Origin: Phycisphaerales bacterium
GTDB taxonomy: Bacteria; Planctomycetota; Phycisphaerae; Phycisphaerales; UBA1924
Assembly (NCBI GenBank): GCA_040221175.1
Contig: JAVJVK010000004.1
Span: forward strand, 1,038,268 to 1,102,267
Reading direction: 5' to 3'
Length of the DNA: 64,000 nucleotides
The notes under the pieces are model-generated. The model did not search any database. It saw nothing but the letters and a program-made list of their open reading frames with translations, and had not been told where the DNA came from. Of the stretch, positions 54,184 to 64,000 are shown one piece after another. The number at the start of each line of letters is the position of its first letter. Within the stretch, counting starts at the first letter, position 1. The translations under genes and the position numbers were made by a program.

Positions 54184-54219
54184 CGCCGCATCATTGGCGT
54201 AATGAGGCCGACGCGGCGA

Positions 54220-55155
54220 TCACGTCCGAGCCGCGCCCGCCCCCGCCCCGCACTCCGGGCACGCCGCGCCGGCGTCGAGCCCGCCCCGGTCGTACCCGCA
54301 CCCAACACACCGCCCACGCCGCCGGCGCACCGCGCGACGCAGCACGCCCGGCAATCGCCACGCGATGAACAGCAGCAGGGCGTAAAGAAGCGTGTTTAGA
54401 AGAAAGCCGGGCCAGATCGGGAGCAGGGGGAGGGCGAAGCGGTCGGTGACGGCATACCGGGTGGGAGAGCCGCCCGAAGCAACGGGCGATGGGCGCGGCG
54501 CGGCCCACAACTCGATGCCGCTGGAAATCGCGACAACCGGAGGCGCGGCGAACTCCTCGACGCGCTTGAAGCCGAGCCCCACCGGGGCAACCTCCACCAA
54601 TTCGGCGTAGTGCGCCCCGATTTCCATAGACGGCATCGGCCACCCCGTGCGGACGAGGATGAGCACGTCGTGGACGCTGCCATCATCGGTGGCGAAGGCG
54701 TCGTTCAATATGCCTGCTTCGCTGCCTAGCACCCGCCAGTGGGCGCGTGAGGAATCGGTCTCGAACAGCATGAACGGGAACGGGTAGCCGGGGGTGGGGG
54801 AGATATCTTCATTGACGCGGCGGTGCCGCCGCCACGCGGCGTCGGCGTTGATGTCGTTGGCGGTCGCCCACGCGTACTCGCCGACGAGGTTTGGCCGAAG
54901 CTGCCCCGCCCAGCGTCCGCTGTTCACGTCGATGCCGATCTCTCCAGAAGCGATGTCCGGGTCGATCTCCACCCGGCGCGCCAGATCGGGATCCAAGGGC
55001 CACCAGATGTACGGTACAAACACGATGGGGGGATAGGCGCTCGAGCGCAGCCGCCAGAACTGCACCGCGTGGATCGACCACGACGTAAGAACCGTCGCCA
55101 CCGCCCCCAGGCAGACGAACACGAGCAGCGCGGCGATGGCCCGGCGGGGTCGCAT
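54220..55155 (-). CDS. Membrane protein with zinc-ribbon tail (paralogue 1)
   Basis: A 311-residue protein with an N-terminal membrane helix ([18 protein letters not shown]), a large extracytoplasmic domain, a second helix ([19 protein letters not shown]), a basic stretch [11 protein letters not shown] and a C-terminal [21 protein letters not shown] zinc ribbon. The two ends are nearly identical to the neighbour at 55165-56142 while the middle differs. Function is unknown. The tail recurs in the window at 46873, 55165 and 56176. Confidence 0.75.
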   Translation of the reverse strand: MRPRRAIAALLVFVCLGAVATVLTSWSIHAVQFWRLRSSAYPPIVFVPYIWWPLDPDLARRVEIDPDIASGEIGIDVNSGRWAGQLRPNLVGEYAWATANDINADAAWRRHRRVNEDISPTPGYPFPFMLFETDSSRAHWRVLGSEAGILNDAFATDDGSVHDVLILVRTGWPMPSMEIGAHYAELVEVAPVGLGFKRVEEFAAPPVVAISSGIELWAAPRPSPVASGGSPTRYAVTDRFALPLLPIWPGFLLNTLLYALLLFIAWRLPGVLRRAVRRRRGRCVGCGYDRGGLDAGAACPECGAGAGAART

Positions 55156-55164
55156 GCTTGAACC

Positions 55165-56142
55165 CTACGCCCGGCGGGTGGGACGCCCCCTCCGACCCAT
55201 TGCCTCTTGCCCATTGCCCATTGCCGCGCCTTCTCCGCACTCGGGGCACGCGGCGCCGGGATCGAGCCCGCCCCGGTCGTAGCCGCACGCGGCGCACCGC
55301 CCACGCCGCCGCCGCACCGCGCGACGCAGCACGCCCGGCAATCGCCACGCGATGAACAGCAGCAGGGCGTAGAAGCCCGTGTTGATGGCAAAGCCGGGCC
55401 AGATCGGGAGGAGGGGAAGGGCGAAGCGGTCGGCGGGCCCGAACTCGATGGGCACGAGGCCCCATCCGGGGTTGTGCGGGGAACCTCGCCAGAGCTCGAG
55501 CCCGGACGCCAGGGACGCCCTTGGCGGCGAGGCGGTGACGTGCACGCTGTCGTAGTGGTCGAAGAGCCACGGCCGCGAGCCGCGATCGATGAGCTGGACC
55601 CAATGGGCCTCGTGCTGCATCGACGGGGCCGGCCAGCCCGCCCGGGAGACGTTCATCGTCTCGCCGGTCATCATCCGCTTGCCGTTGACGGTTTCCTCCA
55701 TGAAGTACACGACGCTGGTGAGCACGCCCCAGCCTCCGCCGCGCGGGCGGACCTCGAAGAACGCGTACGGGAAGGGATATGGGGGAAGCGGCGGCAACGA
55801 CGGCGAGCGATGGCGTCGCCACAGCCGATCGCCGTCGATCGGCGACGTCGGGCCGTGCTGCGCCATCCAATCCTCGTCGAGGAAGTCCTGGGCGCGTGAC
55901 CTCGCGTCCGGACGGATGCGGGCCTCGCCGGGCGCGGGGTTGGTGTTGATGCCGCCCCATGCCTCGGCGACCTCGGGATCGTGCGGCCAGGGGAAGGCCG
56001 GCGGCACGGGATACGGGGCGGACGCGGCGCTGCGCAATCTCCAGAACTGCACCGCATGGATCGCCCATGACGTAAGAACCGTCGCCACCGCCCCCAGCAG
56101 GACGAAGACGAGCAGCGTGCGGATGGCCCGGAAAGAGCGCAC
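55165..56142 (-). CDS. Membrane protein with zinc-ribbon tail (paralogue 2)
   Basis: A 325-residue protein with the same layout as its neighbour: N-terminal helix ([28 protein letters not shown]), an external domain with [12 protein letters not shown], second helix, basic stretch and [21 protein letters not shown]. The coding end has an extra tail built from a short repeat of ATTGCCC-like units at about 55199-55230. It lies 9 bases from paralogue 1. Confidence 0.75.
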   Translation of the reverse strand: MRSFRAIRTLLVFVLLGAVATVLTSWAIHAVQFWRLRSAASAPYPVPPAFPWPHDPEVAEAWGGINTNPAPGEARIRPDARSRAQDFLDEDWMAQHGPTSPIDGDRLWRRHRSPSLPPLPPYPFPYAFFEVRPRGGGWGVLTSVVYFMEETVNGKRMMTGETMNVSRAGWPAPSMQHEAHWVQLIDRGSRPWLFDHYDSVHVTASPPRASLASGLELWRGSPHNPGWGLVPIEFGPADRFALPLLPIWPGFAINTGFYALLLFIAWRLPGVLRRAVRRRRGRCAACGYDRGGLDPGAACPECGEGAAMGNGQEAMGRRGRPTRRA

Positions 56143-56175
56143 GGCGTGAGGGTACCGGGTGCCAAGCGGCGGGGC

Positions 56176-56898
56176 TCACGCCCGGGGCGCGCGGCCGCAC
56201 TCGGGGCAGGGTGTGCTTGGCGCGAGGCCTTCCAGGTAGTATCCGCAGGCGGGGCAGCGGCCGCGGAAGGTCCGCACGAGCCGCCGCACGGGGCGGTGGC
56301 CGTGCACCAGCAGCGCCATGAGCGCCGCGGCCAGCAGCGTGTTGACGGCGAACCCCGGCCAGATGGGGCGCAGGGGCAGGGCGTGGCGGGCCAGGGCCGT
56401 CGAGCCCGGGCTGGCGGCCTGGTGGAGCGTGAGGCCGTAGCGGTAGCTCACCGGCGGAACCGGGCCGGGCTGGGGCGCCCGCGAAGGGGGCCCGGACAGC
56501 ATCGCGTGGTCGGCGTAGCGCATGGCGAGCATCGGCCAGCCGGCGCTGAACTCGGCCAGCATGTCAAGGGTGTACGCGTGCCGCCCGGCGTGCTCGCGGC
56601 TGGCACGCGCGAAGCTGGCCCGGGCGCGCCAGCCAAGCAGCCGCGTGCCGCCCTGGCGGATGGGGTGGATCGTCGTGCGCCCGGGCGCCACGAGCTCGTG
56701 CGGCGCCCGGCGCAGCTCGGCCCACTCCTGGTCGGTGAAGCGGCCGGCCATGGGCGAGCCGGCGAGCTCGAGCATGACGCCCGCCCCGGCCAGGCGCGAC
56801 TGGTGCACCTGGTGGATGGCCCAGGCGCTGGCGACGGTGATGGCCGACGCCAGGGCGAGGTAGATGGCTGCGGCGAGGATGAGGCGGATCGCCCGCAT
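56176..56898 (-). CDS. Membrane protein with zinc-ribbon tail (paralogue 3)
   Basis: A 240-residue, shorter member of the cluster: N-terminal helix ([21 protein letters not shown]), external domain with the shared [17 protein letters not shown] segment before the second helix, and [21 protein letters not shown] at the end. It is more diverged than the other two. It precedes paralogue 2 by 33 bases on the same strand, so the three are probably one operon. Confidence 0.75.
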   Translation of the reverse strand: MRAIRLILAAAIYLALASAITVASAWAIHQVHQSRLAGAGVMLELAGSPMAGRFTDQEWAELRRAPHELVAPGRTTIHPIRQGGTRLLGWRARASFARASREHAGRHAYTLDMLAEFSAGWPMLAMRYADHAMLSGPPSRAPQPGPVPPVSYRYGLTLHQAASPGSTALARHALPLRPIWPGFAVNTLLAAALMALLVHGHRPVRRLVRTFRGRCPACGYYLEGLAPSTPCPECGRAPRA

Positions 56899-56937
56899 GG
56901 GTGGGTGGTACGGGCCGGGGTCCGGCGGGGTTGCGGC

Positions 56938-58095
56938 CTACTCCGGCCGCGGCGCCCGCCACAGGCCGTAGGGCTCGCCGGGCATCAGGCCGTCGAAGCT
57001 GAAGCGCTTGGTCTCATGGATGCGGCTGGTTGTGATGAAGACGCCCTCGGGCGTGATGGCCAGGCTGTCGGGCCAGGCCAGGCGCGGGTCCTTCACGAGC
57101 GTGCGGTAGTCGCCGTCGGGGGTTCGATAGATGATGGCGTCCTCCTCCAGCGCCGTGAAGTAGACGTTGCCCGCCGCGTCGGCGTCCATGCCATCGGTCA
57201 TGACGCTGGGGCCGACTTCCTCGACGGCGCTCGCGATCTCGAACTCGCGCGCCTGGAAGTCGGCGAGCACGGCCGCGGGGATGCGGTAGAGCGTGCGGGC
57301 GGTCAGGGCCTGGTAGTAGACGTGGTCGTCGGCCGGGTTGTAGGCGATGCCGTCGGCGTGGATCTGCGGGACCGGGCCATCGGGCGTCTGCCCCACGCGC
57401 AGCTCGCGGCCGCCGATCACCGGGACCACGCCCCGCTCGGCCCGGGTGCTCGTGTGGTTCGCCAGCACGCGGCGGGACTGGTTGGTCTCCAGGTCGACCA
57501 CCACCAGGGCGCCGAGCCCCGAGTCGGTGATGAACGCGACGTTGCGCTCGACGTCGATGCGCACGTCGTTGAGGTAGCTCTGCTCTGGGGCGATGGATTC
57601 GTCGAATCGGATGACGCGCACGACCTGGTCGGTGTTGAGGTCGATCTCCACCAGCTTGGCCGCGCCGGGCACCACGCCCTCGAAGCGTGGCGAGGCGGGG
57701 TCGAGGATCCACAGGCGGCCCCGTGCGTCCACGTGCACGCTCTGCACGCACACGAAGCGGTAGGCGGGGTCGGGGTCCAGGTCGGTCTGGGCCGGCGGCC
57801 AGCGGTTCCACTGCCCGTCGGGGTACGGCCGCTGCACGCCATCGACGAGCTCGACCACGGCGTAGCGAGAGGGGCCGTCCCAACGCGGGAAGCTGACGAA
57901 CACGCGGCCGTCGTCGGTCGCGGCCACGCCCGTCCACTGGAAGCCCACGATCTGCTGCACGGACGCGAGGGTGGCCGCATCGCCGTCGGCCGGCCCGGAG
58001 ATTCTGGGCTCGACCGCTGGGGCCGAGCCCGGCGGGGCGTGCTGGCAGCCGCCGAGCAGGGCGAAGATCGACGCGAGCAGAACGATGCGCAGCAT
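56938..58095 (-). CDS. MRJP/yellow-type beta-propeller lipoprotein
   Basis: The 385-residue protein has a lipoprotein signal ending ALLGGC (Cys17) and a six-bladed propeller with the major-royal-jelly/yellow signature: [58 protein letters not shown] and [30 protein letters not shown]. In bacteria such proteins are of unclear role; some relate to gluconolactonases. It follows the radical SAM gene by 30 bases. Confidence 0.85.
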   Translation of the reverse strand: MLRIVLLASIFALLGGCQHAPPGSAPAVEPRISGPADGDAATLASVQQIVGFQWTGVAATDDGRVFVSFPRWDGPSRYAVVELVDGVQRPYPDGQWNRWPPAQTDLDPDPAYRFVCVQSVHVDARGRLWILDPASPRFEGVVPGAAKLVEIDLNTDQVVRVIRFDESIAPEQSYLNDVRIDVERNVAFITDSGLGALVVVDLETNQSRRVLANHTSTRAERGVVPVIGGRELRVGQTPDGPVPQIHADGIAYNPADDHVYYQALTARTLYRIPAAVLADFQAREFEIASAVEEVGPSVMTDGMDADAAGNVYFTALEEDAIIYRTPDGDYRTLVKDPRLAWPDSLAITPEGVFITTSRIHETKRFSFDGLMPGEPYGLWRAPRPE

Positions 58096-58125
58096 GGCGG
58101 GCTCCCTGGCGTTGGCAGCGGGACG

Positions 58126-59607
58126 CTAGCGCTCCAGCACGGGGAGCGAGATCGCCTCGCCCTGCCGCCGGCCCGGCGTGAGCCTGCGGCGCCCCAGCAC
58201 GCCCAGCCCGGTCTCGATGATGGGCCTGGTGACATTGAGCCGCTTGGCGCGGATGGCGATGTCCCACGCCGGGCCCAGCTTCCGCCACGCGGCGCTATAG
58301 CCAAGGTGCTTGGCGCGCGACAGCGCCCGCTCGTGGTTGCGCGAGGCCCGCGCGATGTTGGCCCAGCTATAAAACTCGTCGTACGCCCGCCAGTAGCCGG
58401 CCTCGAGCTGGGCGGGCGTCATGTGCATGGGCCGAAAGACGGCGTGCCGCGTGTCGTACAGCCGCCAGTCTCGGTGCAGGATGCGGCCCTGGCCGGCGAT
58501 CTCGTCCCAGTAGGCCGTACCGGGATACGGCGTGGCGACGTGGAAGGTGGCGGTGGTGATGCCGCGATCGACCGCCCATTGCACGGTGCGATCGAACACG
58601 TCGGGCCCGTCGCCGTCCAGGCCGAAGACGAACGAGCCGTTGACCATGACGCCCAGGGAATCGAGGCGCTTGATCGCGGCATCCGCGTCGCTCTTGAGGT
58701 TCTGGGTCTTCTTGCTCTGCACGAGGCTCGCCTCGTTGACGCTCTCGAAGCCGATGAAGATGCTGCGCAGGCCCGCGTCGACGGCTCGCTCCACGAGATC
58801 GCCGCGCAGGATCGAGTCGATCGTCGCGGCGCCCTGGAAGACGCGGCCCATTCCCTTCATGCCGTCGAACAGCGCCCGCGCGAAGTGCGGGTCGCCCAGC
58901 AGGTGGTCGTCCAGGAAGTACAAGTGTTTGCCGGGCAATCGATCGATCTCGACCAGCGCGTCGTCGACGGCCTGGGTGTAGAACCGCCGCCCGCCCTTGT
59001 AGAACCCGCTGTTATAGCAGAACGTGCAGCGGTGCGGGCAGCCGCGGCTGACCACGATGGAGTTGGGCACGAGGTACAGCCGGCGGTCGATGAGGTCTCG
59101 CCGAGTGGGCGGGAGGCGTTCGAGCGTGCGGGCGAAGTCCTTGGAGTCGTACCTGGGCTTGGGCTCGCCGTTTCGCAGGTCTTCGAGGAACGCCGGCCAC
59201 GTCGCGTCGCCCACGCCGATGAAGAGGTGGTCGCACAAGCCATCGGCCTCTTCGGGCAGGCTGGTGACGTGCAGGCCACCCAGGCACACGCGCACGCCCA
59301 TCGCCTTGTAGTATCGCGCGATGGCGTAGGCCCGGTGCGCGTTGGTGATGTAGACCTGGATGACGACCAGGTCGGGCCGCTCGGCGATGGTGCCGCGCCA
59401 TCGCTTGTTCAAGACGCCAGGCCCATCCTCATACGCCGTCAGCACGGCGGGCATGACGTGCTCGTCGATGATCATGGCCTGGTCGTCGGACGACAGGAAC
59501 GCGGCGAGTTGGGCCATGCCCAGGGGCGGGAACAGGGCGTACTTGATGGGCCGAAAGAACGGCCCGGTGGCCTCGGTCAACGCCGGCAGGACGAACAGCA
59601 CGCGCAT
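58126..59607 (-). CDS. B12-binding-domain radical SAM protein
   Basis: The 493-residue protein has an N-terminal cobalamin-binding-like domain ([31 protein letters not shown]) and a radical SAM core with the cluster motif CPHRCTFC (Cys190, Cys194, Cys197). The C-terminal region ([25 protein letters not shown]) resembles class B methylase-like or hopanoid-type enzymes, such as hopanoid-modifying and lipid-modifying radical SAM proteins. ATG at 59607 is preferred over the longer frame. The substrate is not determined here. Confidence 0.85.
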   Translation of the reverse strand: MRVLFVLPALTEATGPFFRPIKYALFPPLGMAQLAAFLSSDDQAMIIDEHVMPAVLTAYEDGPGVLNKRWRGTIAERPDLVVIQVYITNAHRAYAIARYYKAMGVRVCLGGLHVTSLPEEADGLCDHLFIGVGDATWPAFLEDLRNGEPKPRYDSKDFARTLERLPPTRRDLIDRRLYLVPNSIVVSRGCPHRCTFCYNSGFYKGGRRFYTQAVDDALVEIDRLPGKHLYFLDDHLLGDPHFARALFDGMKGMGRVFQGAATIDSILRGDLVERAVDAGLRSIFIGFESVNEASLVQSKKTQNLKSDADAAIKRLDSLGVMVNGSFVFGLDGDGPDVFDRTVQWAVDRGITTATFHVATPYPGTAYWDEIAGQGRILHRDWRLYDTRHAVFRPMHMTPAQLEAGYWRAYDEFYSWANIARASRNHERALSRAKHLGYSAAWRKLGPAWDIAIRAKRLNVTRPIIETGLGVLGRRRLTPGRRQGEAISLPVLER

Positions 59608-59781
59608 GGATACCCCCAACCGGCCCGCGGCCGGCACACGACGCCTCGCGTTTCGTTGGATTGCCCCGGCAACGGGGTCGCTCGACCTCTGCTACGGGCT
59701 TTGGGGGCCTGGGTTCGTCCCCGATGTCGACCCCTCGGGCCTACGCTGTCCTTTCGCCTCCAAGTCCCTCGGAGACCGCCC

Positions 59782-60789
59782 ATGGCCGTACTCGTCGACG
59801 CTGAAACTAAGGTCATCTGCCAGGGCATCACCGGCAGCTTCGGGGCCGTCCACACCAAGGGCTGCCTGCACTATGGCACCAAGCTGGTGGGCGGGGTGAC
59901 CCCCGGCAAGGGCGGCACGAAGGACGCCAACGGCCTGCCCATCTTCGACACCGTCAAGCAGGCGGCCGATGCCACCGGGGCGAGCGCAACGATGATCTTC
60001 GTGCCCCCGCCCTTCGCGGGCGATGCGATCATGGAAGCCGCCGACGCGGGGCTCCGGCTCATCTGCTGCATCACCGAGGGCGTGCCCGTGCACGACATGG
60101 TCCGCGTCCGCGCGGCGCTCGATGCCATGAACATGGCCGCCCGCGGCGCCGACGTGCACCCCACGCAGGACCTGTTCACGCTCATCGGCCCCAACTGCCC
60201 CGGCGTGATTACTCCGGGCCCCAAGACCGGCAGCGGCGACAGCGCGAAGGACCCCTACACAAACGCCGGCTGCAAGATCGGCATCATGCCCGGCTACATC
60301 AACACGCACATCAGCGAAGAAAAGTGCACCACCGGCAAGGCCGTGGGCATCGTCAGCCGCTCGGGCACGCTCACCTACGAGGCCGTCTGGCAGTGCAGCC
60401 AGCTCGGCATCGCCCAGAGCACCTGCATCGGCATCGGCGGCGATCCGGTCCGCGGGCTGAGCCACGTCGACTGCCTGCGGCTGTTCGAGAACGACCCCGA
60501 CACGCACGGCATCCTGATGATCGGCGAGATCGGCGGCAGCGACGAAGAGGACGCCGCCCGCTACGTGCGCGAGCACGTGACCAAGCCGGTCGCCGGCTTC
60601 ATCGCCGGCCAGACCGCTCCCCCCGGCAAGCGCATGGGCCACGCCGGGGCCATCATCAGCGGCGGCGAGGGCACGGCGGCGGCCAAGATCGCCGCCATGG
60701 AAGACGCCGGCATCACCGTCGCCAAGAGCCCCGCCGAGATGGGCCAGGCGATGGCCAAGGCGATGGGGCTGGAACTGGCGGCGGTGTAG
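59782..60789 (+). CDS. sucD: Succinyl-CoA synthetase alpha subunit
   Basis: SucD holds the CoA-binding site and the phosphohistidine of succinyl-CoA synthetase. The 335-residue protein begins [14 protein letters not shown] (CoA-binding loop), then [30 protein letters not shown] and GHAGAI with the catalytic His. It is about 45 residues longer than the Escherichia coli subunit, with insertions near [37 protein letters not shown] and [11 protein letters not shown]-like positions. GGAG is 7 bases upstream. Its partner sucC is 42 kb away on the other strand. Confidence 0.94.
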   Translation: MAVLVDAETKVICQGITGSFGAVHTKGCLHYGTKLVGGVTPGKGGTKDANGLPIFDTVKQAADATGASATMIFVPPPFAGDAIMEAADAGLRLICCITEGVPVHDMVRVRAALDAMNMAARGADVHPTQDLFTLIGPNCPGVITPGPKTGSGDSAKDPYTNAGCKIGIMPGYINTHISEEKCTTGKAVGIVSRSGTLTYEAVWQCSQLGIAQSTCIGIGGDPVRGLSHVDCLRLFENDPDTHGILMIGEIGGSDEEDAARYVREHVTKPVAGFIAGQTAPPGKRMGHAGAIISGGEGTAAAKIAAMEDAGITVAKSPAEMGQAMAKAMGLELAAV

Positions 60790-60860
60790 GCCCGAATGGG
60801 CAGGTCATGGACGGCGCCGCGGTCCGATCTGGGCCGTTGGCGGCGGGCGGGGGAGACGAT

Positions 60861-61535
60861 GTGCCAAGAAAACCCGCGTCTGACGGACCGCTCCTGACGC
60901 CGCTTGCGGCGCCCGCCGGCGTCGCGCCGCCGTTGCAAAAGCGCAGCCGAGAGACCTACGAGAAGATCCTCGACGCCGCCGACCGCCTGCTGGCCGAACA
61001 GAGCTTCGACGCCCTGAGGATCGAGGACCTGCTGGCCGCCGCGAAGGTCAGCGCGGGCTCGTTCTACGCGCGGTTCGAGGGCAAGGCCGCGCTGCTGGCG
61101 GCGCTGTACCACCGCTACCAGGCCGAACTGGTCGAGTCGCTGGACAAGCCGCCGCCGGCGGTGCCCGAAGGCGCCACGCTGGAGGACCGCGTGCGCGCCT
61201 TCGTGCGCGCCCGCATCCGCCGCTACCGTGCGCGCAAGGGCACGCTGCGTGCCGTCGTGCTCGACCTTCGCCTGCACCCCGAGCGTTTCCACCCGCAGAT
61301 GCGCGAGCTCAACGCGCTGGCCACCAGGCACATGGTTGAGGTGCTGCGCCCCAGCCTACCCGAGATTCCCGGCGGCGAGGACCGGCTGATCAGCCTGGCG
61401 TACTTCGTCTCGGCCATCTGCCGCGACCGCATCCTGTTCGCCACCTGGCCGCACGCCTCGGCCGTGGGCGGCTCGATGGCCCGGCTCGAGGCCGACTTGG
61501 TGCGGCTGGGCGTGGGCTTCCTGCGGGGGGAGTAG
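60861..61535 (+). CDS. TetR-family transcriptional regulator
   Basis: A 224-residue regulator whose N-terminal HTH is clear: [53 protein letters not shown] is the classical TetR_N pattern. The C-terminal ligand domain is helical and unassigned. GTG at 60861 follows GGGGGAG by 5 bases; an upstream ATG at 60807 in the same frame is less likely. It lies 71 bases after sucD. The target is unknown. Confidence 0.82.
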   Translation: MPRKPASDGPLLTPLAAPAGVAPPLQKRSRETYEKILDAADRLLAEQSFDALRIEDLLAAAKVSAGSFYARFEGKAALLAALYHRYQAELVESLDKPPPAVPEGATLEDRVRAFVRARIRRYRARKGTLRAVVLDLRLHPERFHPQMRELNALATRHMVEVLRPSLPEIPGGEDRLISLAYFVSAICRDRILFATWPHASAVGGSMARLEADLVRLGVGFLRGE

Positions 61536-61635
61536 GACCCCTGCACATCACAGAGTTTCGTTGCATCGCAGCAGACTTCGTGGTAGGCTCGTACGAGGGA
61601 GGCGTGTTGCCCGCGCCCCGGCGAGGAGATAGTGC

Positions 61636-63315
61636 ATGTCAACGACTCGAGTTAAGCCACGCTCTCACCATGCCTTACGCCTATGCGCTCCCGCGTGCGC
61701 GGGTTTGGCGGTCTCGCTAGTCGCCTCGGCCGCCAATGCGCAGGGACCGCTGAGCGAGCCATTCCCGCCCGTGCTCGACGCGGCAGACCTCCACGCCGGG
61801 CTGGGCGTGCGGCTGCCCGGGCCTGTCGCGGGCGAGCGTCTGGGTATTGCGGTGGGCGGCGCCGTGGACCTGAACGGCGACGGCCTGGACGATCTGCTCA
61901 TCGGCGCCGACTTTGCGAGTCCTTCGGGCCGTGACCTCGCCGGAAGCACGTATGTTGTTTTCGGTGATCCCGGCTTGCCGGCGGTCTTCGACGTTGCATC
62001 GCTGGACGGCTCGAATGGCGTCCGGATTGATGGCGCCGACACGTTCGATCAATCCGGTTCGGCGGTCGCGGGCGCGGGCGACGTCAACGGTGATGGATTC
62101 GGTGATATCGTCGTGGGCGCACCATGGGCGTATGCGCGAGGAGCGCCTTACGGCGGCGAGGCAGCCATCGTTTTCGGGCGCGACGGTGGCTTCGATCCCA
62201 CCTTCGACATTGGCTCGATCGATGGCGTCAACGGCTTCGTCGTGCGCGGCTGGGACTTCTATGAGCGCACTGGGCGCGCCGTGTCGGGCGCGGGCGACTT
62301 CAACGGCGATGGCCTTGACGACGTTGCCGTGGGCTCGCCGGACGTGTACTACTTCAGCGGCACACGCGACGGCGGTGAGGCCTATGTCGTCTTCGGACGC
62401 GACGGGGCCTTCCCGTCCGCCAATCCGCTCCGCGGCCTGGGCACGCAGGGCCTGCGCCTCAACGGCCAGATCGATCGCGGCAAGTGCGGCGACGGGCTCG
62501 CGGGGGTGGGCGATGTCAACGGCGACGGCATCGACGACGTGCTCGTTGGCTCGAGCGGCACCAGCCGGGCATACCTCCTGTTCGGGCGAGACGATGGCGG
62601 GCTGCCGTTCTCGCTGAACGCCGACGACCTGGACGGTTCCAACGGCGTCACGCTTGTCGGCGCTCGAAGCCACGTCTCCGGCGCCGACGACTTCGATGGC
62701 GACGGCGTCAACGACTTCCTGGTCGCGCGCGGCGGTGGCCCGGCCTGGATCGTCTTTGGATCCCGGGATGGCTTCCCTGCCCAGATCAACCTCGATGGCC
62801 CGACCGCCGGGGTGGCCACGCGGCTCGAGGGCTCGCCGGTCACCAGTGTGGCGGGCGTGGGCGACGTCAATGGCGATGGCGCCCCCGACGTAGCCATCAC
62901 CGGCTCGGCCGATACCGCCTATGTGGTGTATGGGACAACTTCGAGCGGCACGCGGCCCGAATCGATTGCGCTGCCCGATCTGGACGGCGTCGAAGGCTTC
63001 GTGATTCGCGGCGGCGGCGATGCCGTCGCCGCGGCAGGCGACGTCAATGGCGATGGCGCCGCAGACATCGTGCTGGGCAACGGCGAGGCCTCGCCCGATG
63101 GGCGTAACCGAGCGGGCTCGGCAGTGGTTATCTACGGGCGGCGATCGTGCCGGGCCGACTTCGATGGCGATGGCGAGCTGACGCTGTTCGACTTCCTCGC
63201 CTTCCAGAACGCATTCGACGCCGGCGAAGACCGCGCCGACTTCGACGGCGACGGCGAACTGACGCTGTTCGATTTCCTCGCCTTCCAGAACGCGTTCGAC
63301 GCCGGGTGCCGCTGA
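61636..63315 (+). CDS. Secreted FG-GAP (integrin-like) repeat protein with GC-type dockerin
   Basis: The 559-residue protein has a long signal region (hydrophobic core about residues 20-35, ANAQG) and about seven FG-GAP repeats with Ca-binding DxNxDGxxD loops, for example DLNGDGLDDLLIG, DVNGDGFGDIVVG and DVNGDGIDDVLVG. They form an integrin-like beta propeller. It ends in two near-identical dockerin repeats (ADFDGDGELTLFDFLAFQNAF twice) and GCR. The protein is probably displayed on the cell surface or matrix. Confidence 0.92.
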   Translation: MSTTRVKPRSHHALRLCAPACAGLAVSLVASAANAQGPLSEPFPPVLDAADLHAGLGVRLPGPVAGERLGIAVGGAVDLNGDGLDDLLIGADFASPSGRDLAGSTYVVFGDPGLPAVFDVASLDGSNGVRIDGADTFDQSGSAVAGAGDVNGDGFGDIVVGAPWAYARGAPYGGEAAIVFGRDGGFDPTFDIGSIDGVNGFVVRGWDFYERTGRAVSGAGDFNGDGLDDVAVGSPDVYYFSGTRDGGEAYVVFGRDGAFPSANPLRGLGTQGLRLNGQIDRGKCGDGLAGVGDVNGDGIDDVLVGSSGTSRAYLLFGRDDGGLPFSLNADDLDGSNGVTLVGARSHVSGADDFDGDGVNDFLVARGGGPAWIVFGSRDGFPAQINLDGPTAGVATRLEGSPVTSVAGVGDVNGDGAPDVAITGSADTAYVVYGTTSSGTRPESIALPDLDGVEGFVIRGGGDAVAAAGDVNGDGAADIVLGNGEASPDGRNRAGSAVVIYGRRSCRADFDGDGELTLFDFLAFQNAFDAGEDRADFDGDGELTLFDFLAFQNAFDAGCR

Positions 63316-63349
63316 CGCGCATCACCAGGGCATGATCGTGGCATTATGA

Positions 63350-63392
63350 CAGCGCCCCCGCCGCCCGCTCGAATCGGGCGGCAGGGGCGCTG
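63350..63392. terminator. Long hairpin between convergent dockerin genes
   Basis: CAGCGCCCC plus GCCGCCCG pair with CGGGCGGC plus GGGGCGCTG, about 17 bp with one bulge on each side, around an 7-base loop. It sits between two convergent genes (stops at 63315 and 63419). T tracts are weak, so it may be a bidirectional barrier rather than a classical terminator. Confidence 0.6.
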
Positions 63393-63418
63393 CGTCGTGG
63401 AGGCACGCTCGGCCGGGC

Positions 63419-64000
63419 TCAGCAGCCCGCGACGAAGGCGTTCTGGAACGCCAGGAAGTCGAAGATCGTGAAGCGCCCGTCGCCGTCGAAGTCGGCCCGG
63501 GGGTCACGCGCATCGAAGAGGTTCTGGAACAACAGGAAGTCGAAGATCGTCAGCTCGCCGTCGCCATCCAGGTCGGCCCGGCAGGCGAACGGATCGATCG
63601 CCTGGAAGCCGGTGAAGCGGATGACCTCGGTGCCGCCCGCGCTGGCCGAGACGGCGTAGCTCTCCAGCGCGTCGATGGGAGCGCTGGGCGCCGTCGCCAG
63701 CACGCGGATTTCGTCGAAGTCCACCGGCGGGCCGCCCGTGGGCACGCCCGTGAAGATGTCATCGAGCGGCAGCCAGAAGCACGGCGGATCGGGCGGGAGC
63801 TTGCCGCAGCCGCCCAGGACCGGCGGCACGGCCATCGCCAACAGCTCGCCATCGGGCAGGTCGCCCCGGAAGACCACGTCCCCGCCGCGCAGGAGGACGA
63901 GCGTGGCCTGGTCCGAGCCCAGCGCGCTGAAGTCGCTGGTCAGCACGCCGTTGTTGATCGAGACGCGGCCCAGGGCCTGGCCGGCCACGCCGCCCAGGAT
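63419..64000 (-). CDS. GC-type dockerin protein (5' end cut by window edge)
   Basis: The reading frame is open from the right edge to a TGA at 63419, so only the last 193 residues are present. They form a beta-rich domain (LVLLRGGDVVFRGDLPDGELLAMAVPPVL, FDEIRVLATAPSAPIDALESYAVS) followed by two dockerin-type loops, ADLDGDGELTIFDFLLFQNLF and ADFDGDGRFTIFDFLAFQNAF, and the terminal AGC. The N-terminus with its signal peptide lies outside the window. This is the third such protein here. Confidence 0.85.
   Translation of the reverse strand: MLGGVAGQALGRVSINNGVLTSDFSALGSDQATLVLLRGGDVVFRGDLPDGELLAMAVPPVLGGCGKLPPDPPCFWLPLDDIFTGVPTGGPPVDFDEIRVLATAPSAPIDALESYAVSASAGGTEVIRFTGFQAIDPFACRADLDGDGELTIFDFLLFQNLFDARDPRADFDGDGRFTIFDFLAFQNAFVAGC

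Noticed and set aside
56146-59781. Very long plus-strand open frame (more than 1200 codons) leading into sucD
   Set aside because: It runs antisense to four well supported minus-strand genes and has shadow composition (His, Asp, Val, Arg rich); only the sucD part has family motifs.

Overview
The window is high-GC bacterial chromosome with tightly packed genes on both strands, many start/stop overlaps and few long spacers. It most likely comes from a planctomycete of the Phycisphaerales type. The evidence is three secreted proteins ending in the Gly-Cys-terminated dockerin-like repeat typical of that group, several membrane proteins ending in a short CPxCGY...CPECG zinc ribbon, and many lipoproteins and proteins of unknown function beside ordinary housekeeping genes. 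No insertion sequence, phage gene, plasmid gene or CRISPR array was seen. The left edge cuts the 3' end of a sulfotransferase gene and the right edge cuts the 5' end of a dockerin-type protein gene.

Layout. 1-6 kb: TPR sulfotransferase (partial), polyprenyl synthase, an unusual long-variable-arm tRNA with a Cys anticodon, citrate synthase, tryptophan 2,3-dioxygenase, a histidine kinase and a cold-shock protein. 6-9.3 kb: rpsO-pnp with terminators and a structured pnp leader. 9.3-18.2 kb: DinB-like protein, thioesterase, purN coupled to a PDZ metalloprotease, small lipoprotein and signalling proteins, and sucC-hisN. 18.2-18.9 kb: a gene-free spacer with a 21-bp repeat array. 18.9-28.8 kb: proteins of unknown function, a flavin reductase, a transglutaminase-like protein, fumC, a UbiA-like protein, an envelope lipoprotein operon (COG3014, YcfL, LpoB types) and a serine beta-lactamase-like hydrolase. 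28.8-40 kb: M14 peptidase, YhhQ transporter, scpB-lipoprotein-DUF58-TgpA-PilZ cluster, RNase Y and a DinB-like protein. 40-50 kb: TPP riboswitch with thiC, glycosyltransferase fusion, HAD phosphatase, rsmA, truncated globin, a dockerin-type protein, a three-gene operon of unknown function, an RRM protein and a fatty-acid desaturase. 50-57 kb: two tandem secreted paralogues, a second gene-free spacer holding two more 21-bp arrays, and three tandem membrane paralogues with zinc-ribbon tails. 57-64 kb: MRJP-type lipoprotein, B12-binding radical SAM enzyme, sucD, a TetR regulator, an FG-GAP dockerin protein and a partial dockerin protein.

How it fits together. Four TCA-cycle genes (gltA, sucC, fumC, sucD) are present but scattered, with the two succinyl-CoA synthetase subunits about 42 kb apart. 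RNA metabolism is well represented (PNPase, RNase Y, RsmA, S15, cold-shock and RRM proteins). Envelope genes form recognisable operons.

The most unusual signals are the class-II-shaped tRNA with GCA anticodon and three tandem arrays in two spacers that share an exact 21-bp period but not sequence. All coordinates and motifs were read by eye, and family names rest on motif recognition, not on database searches.
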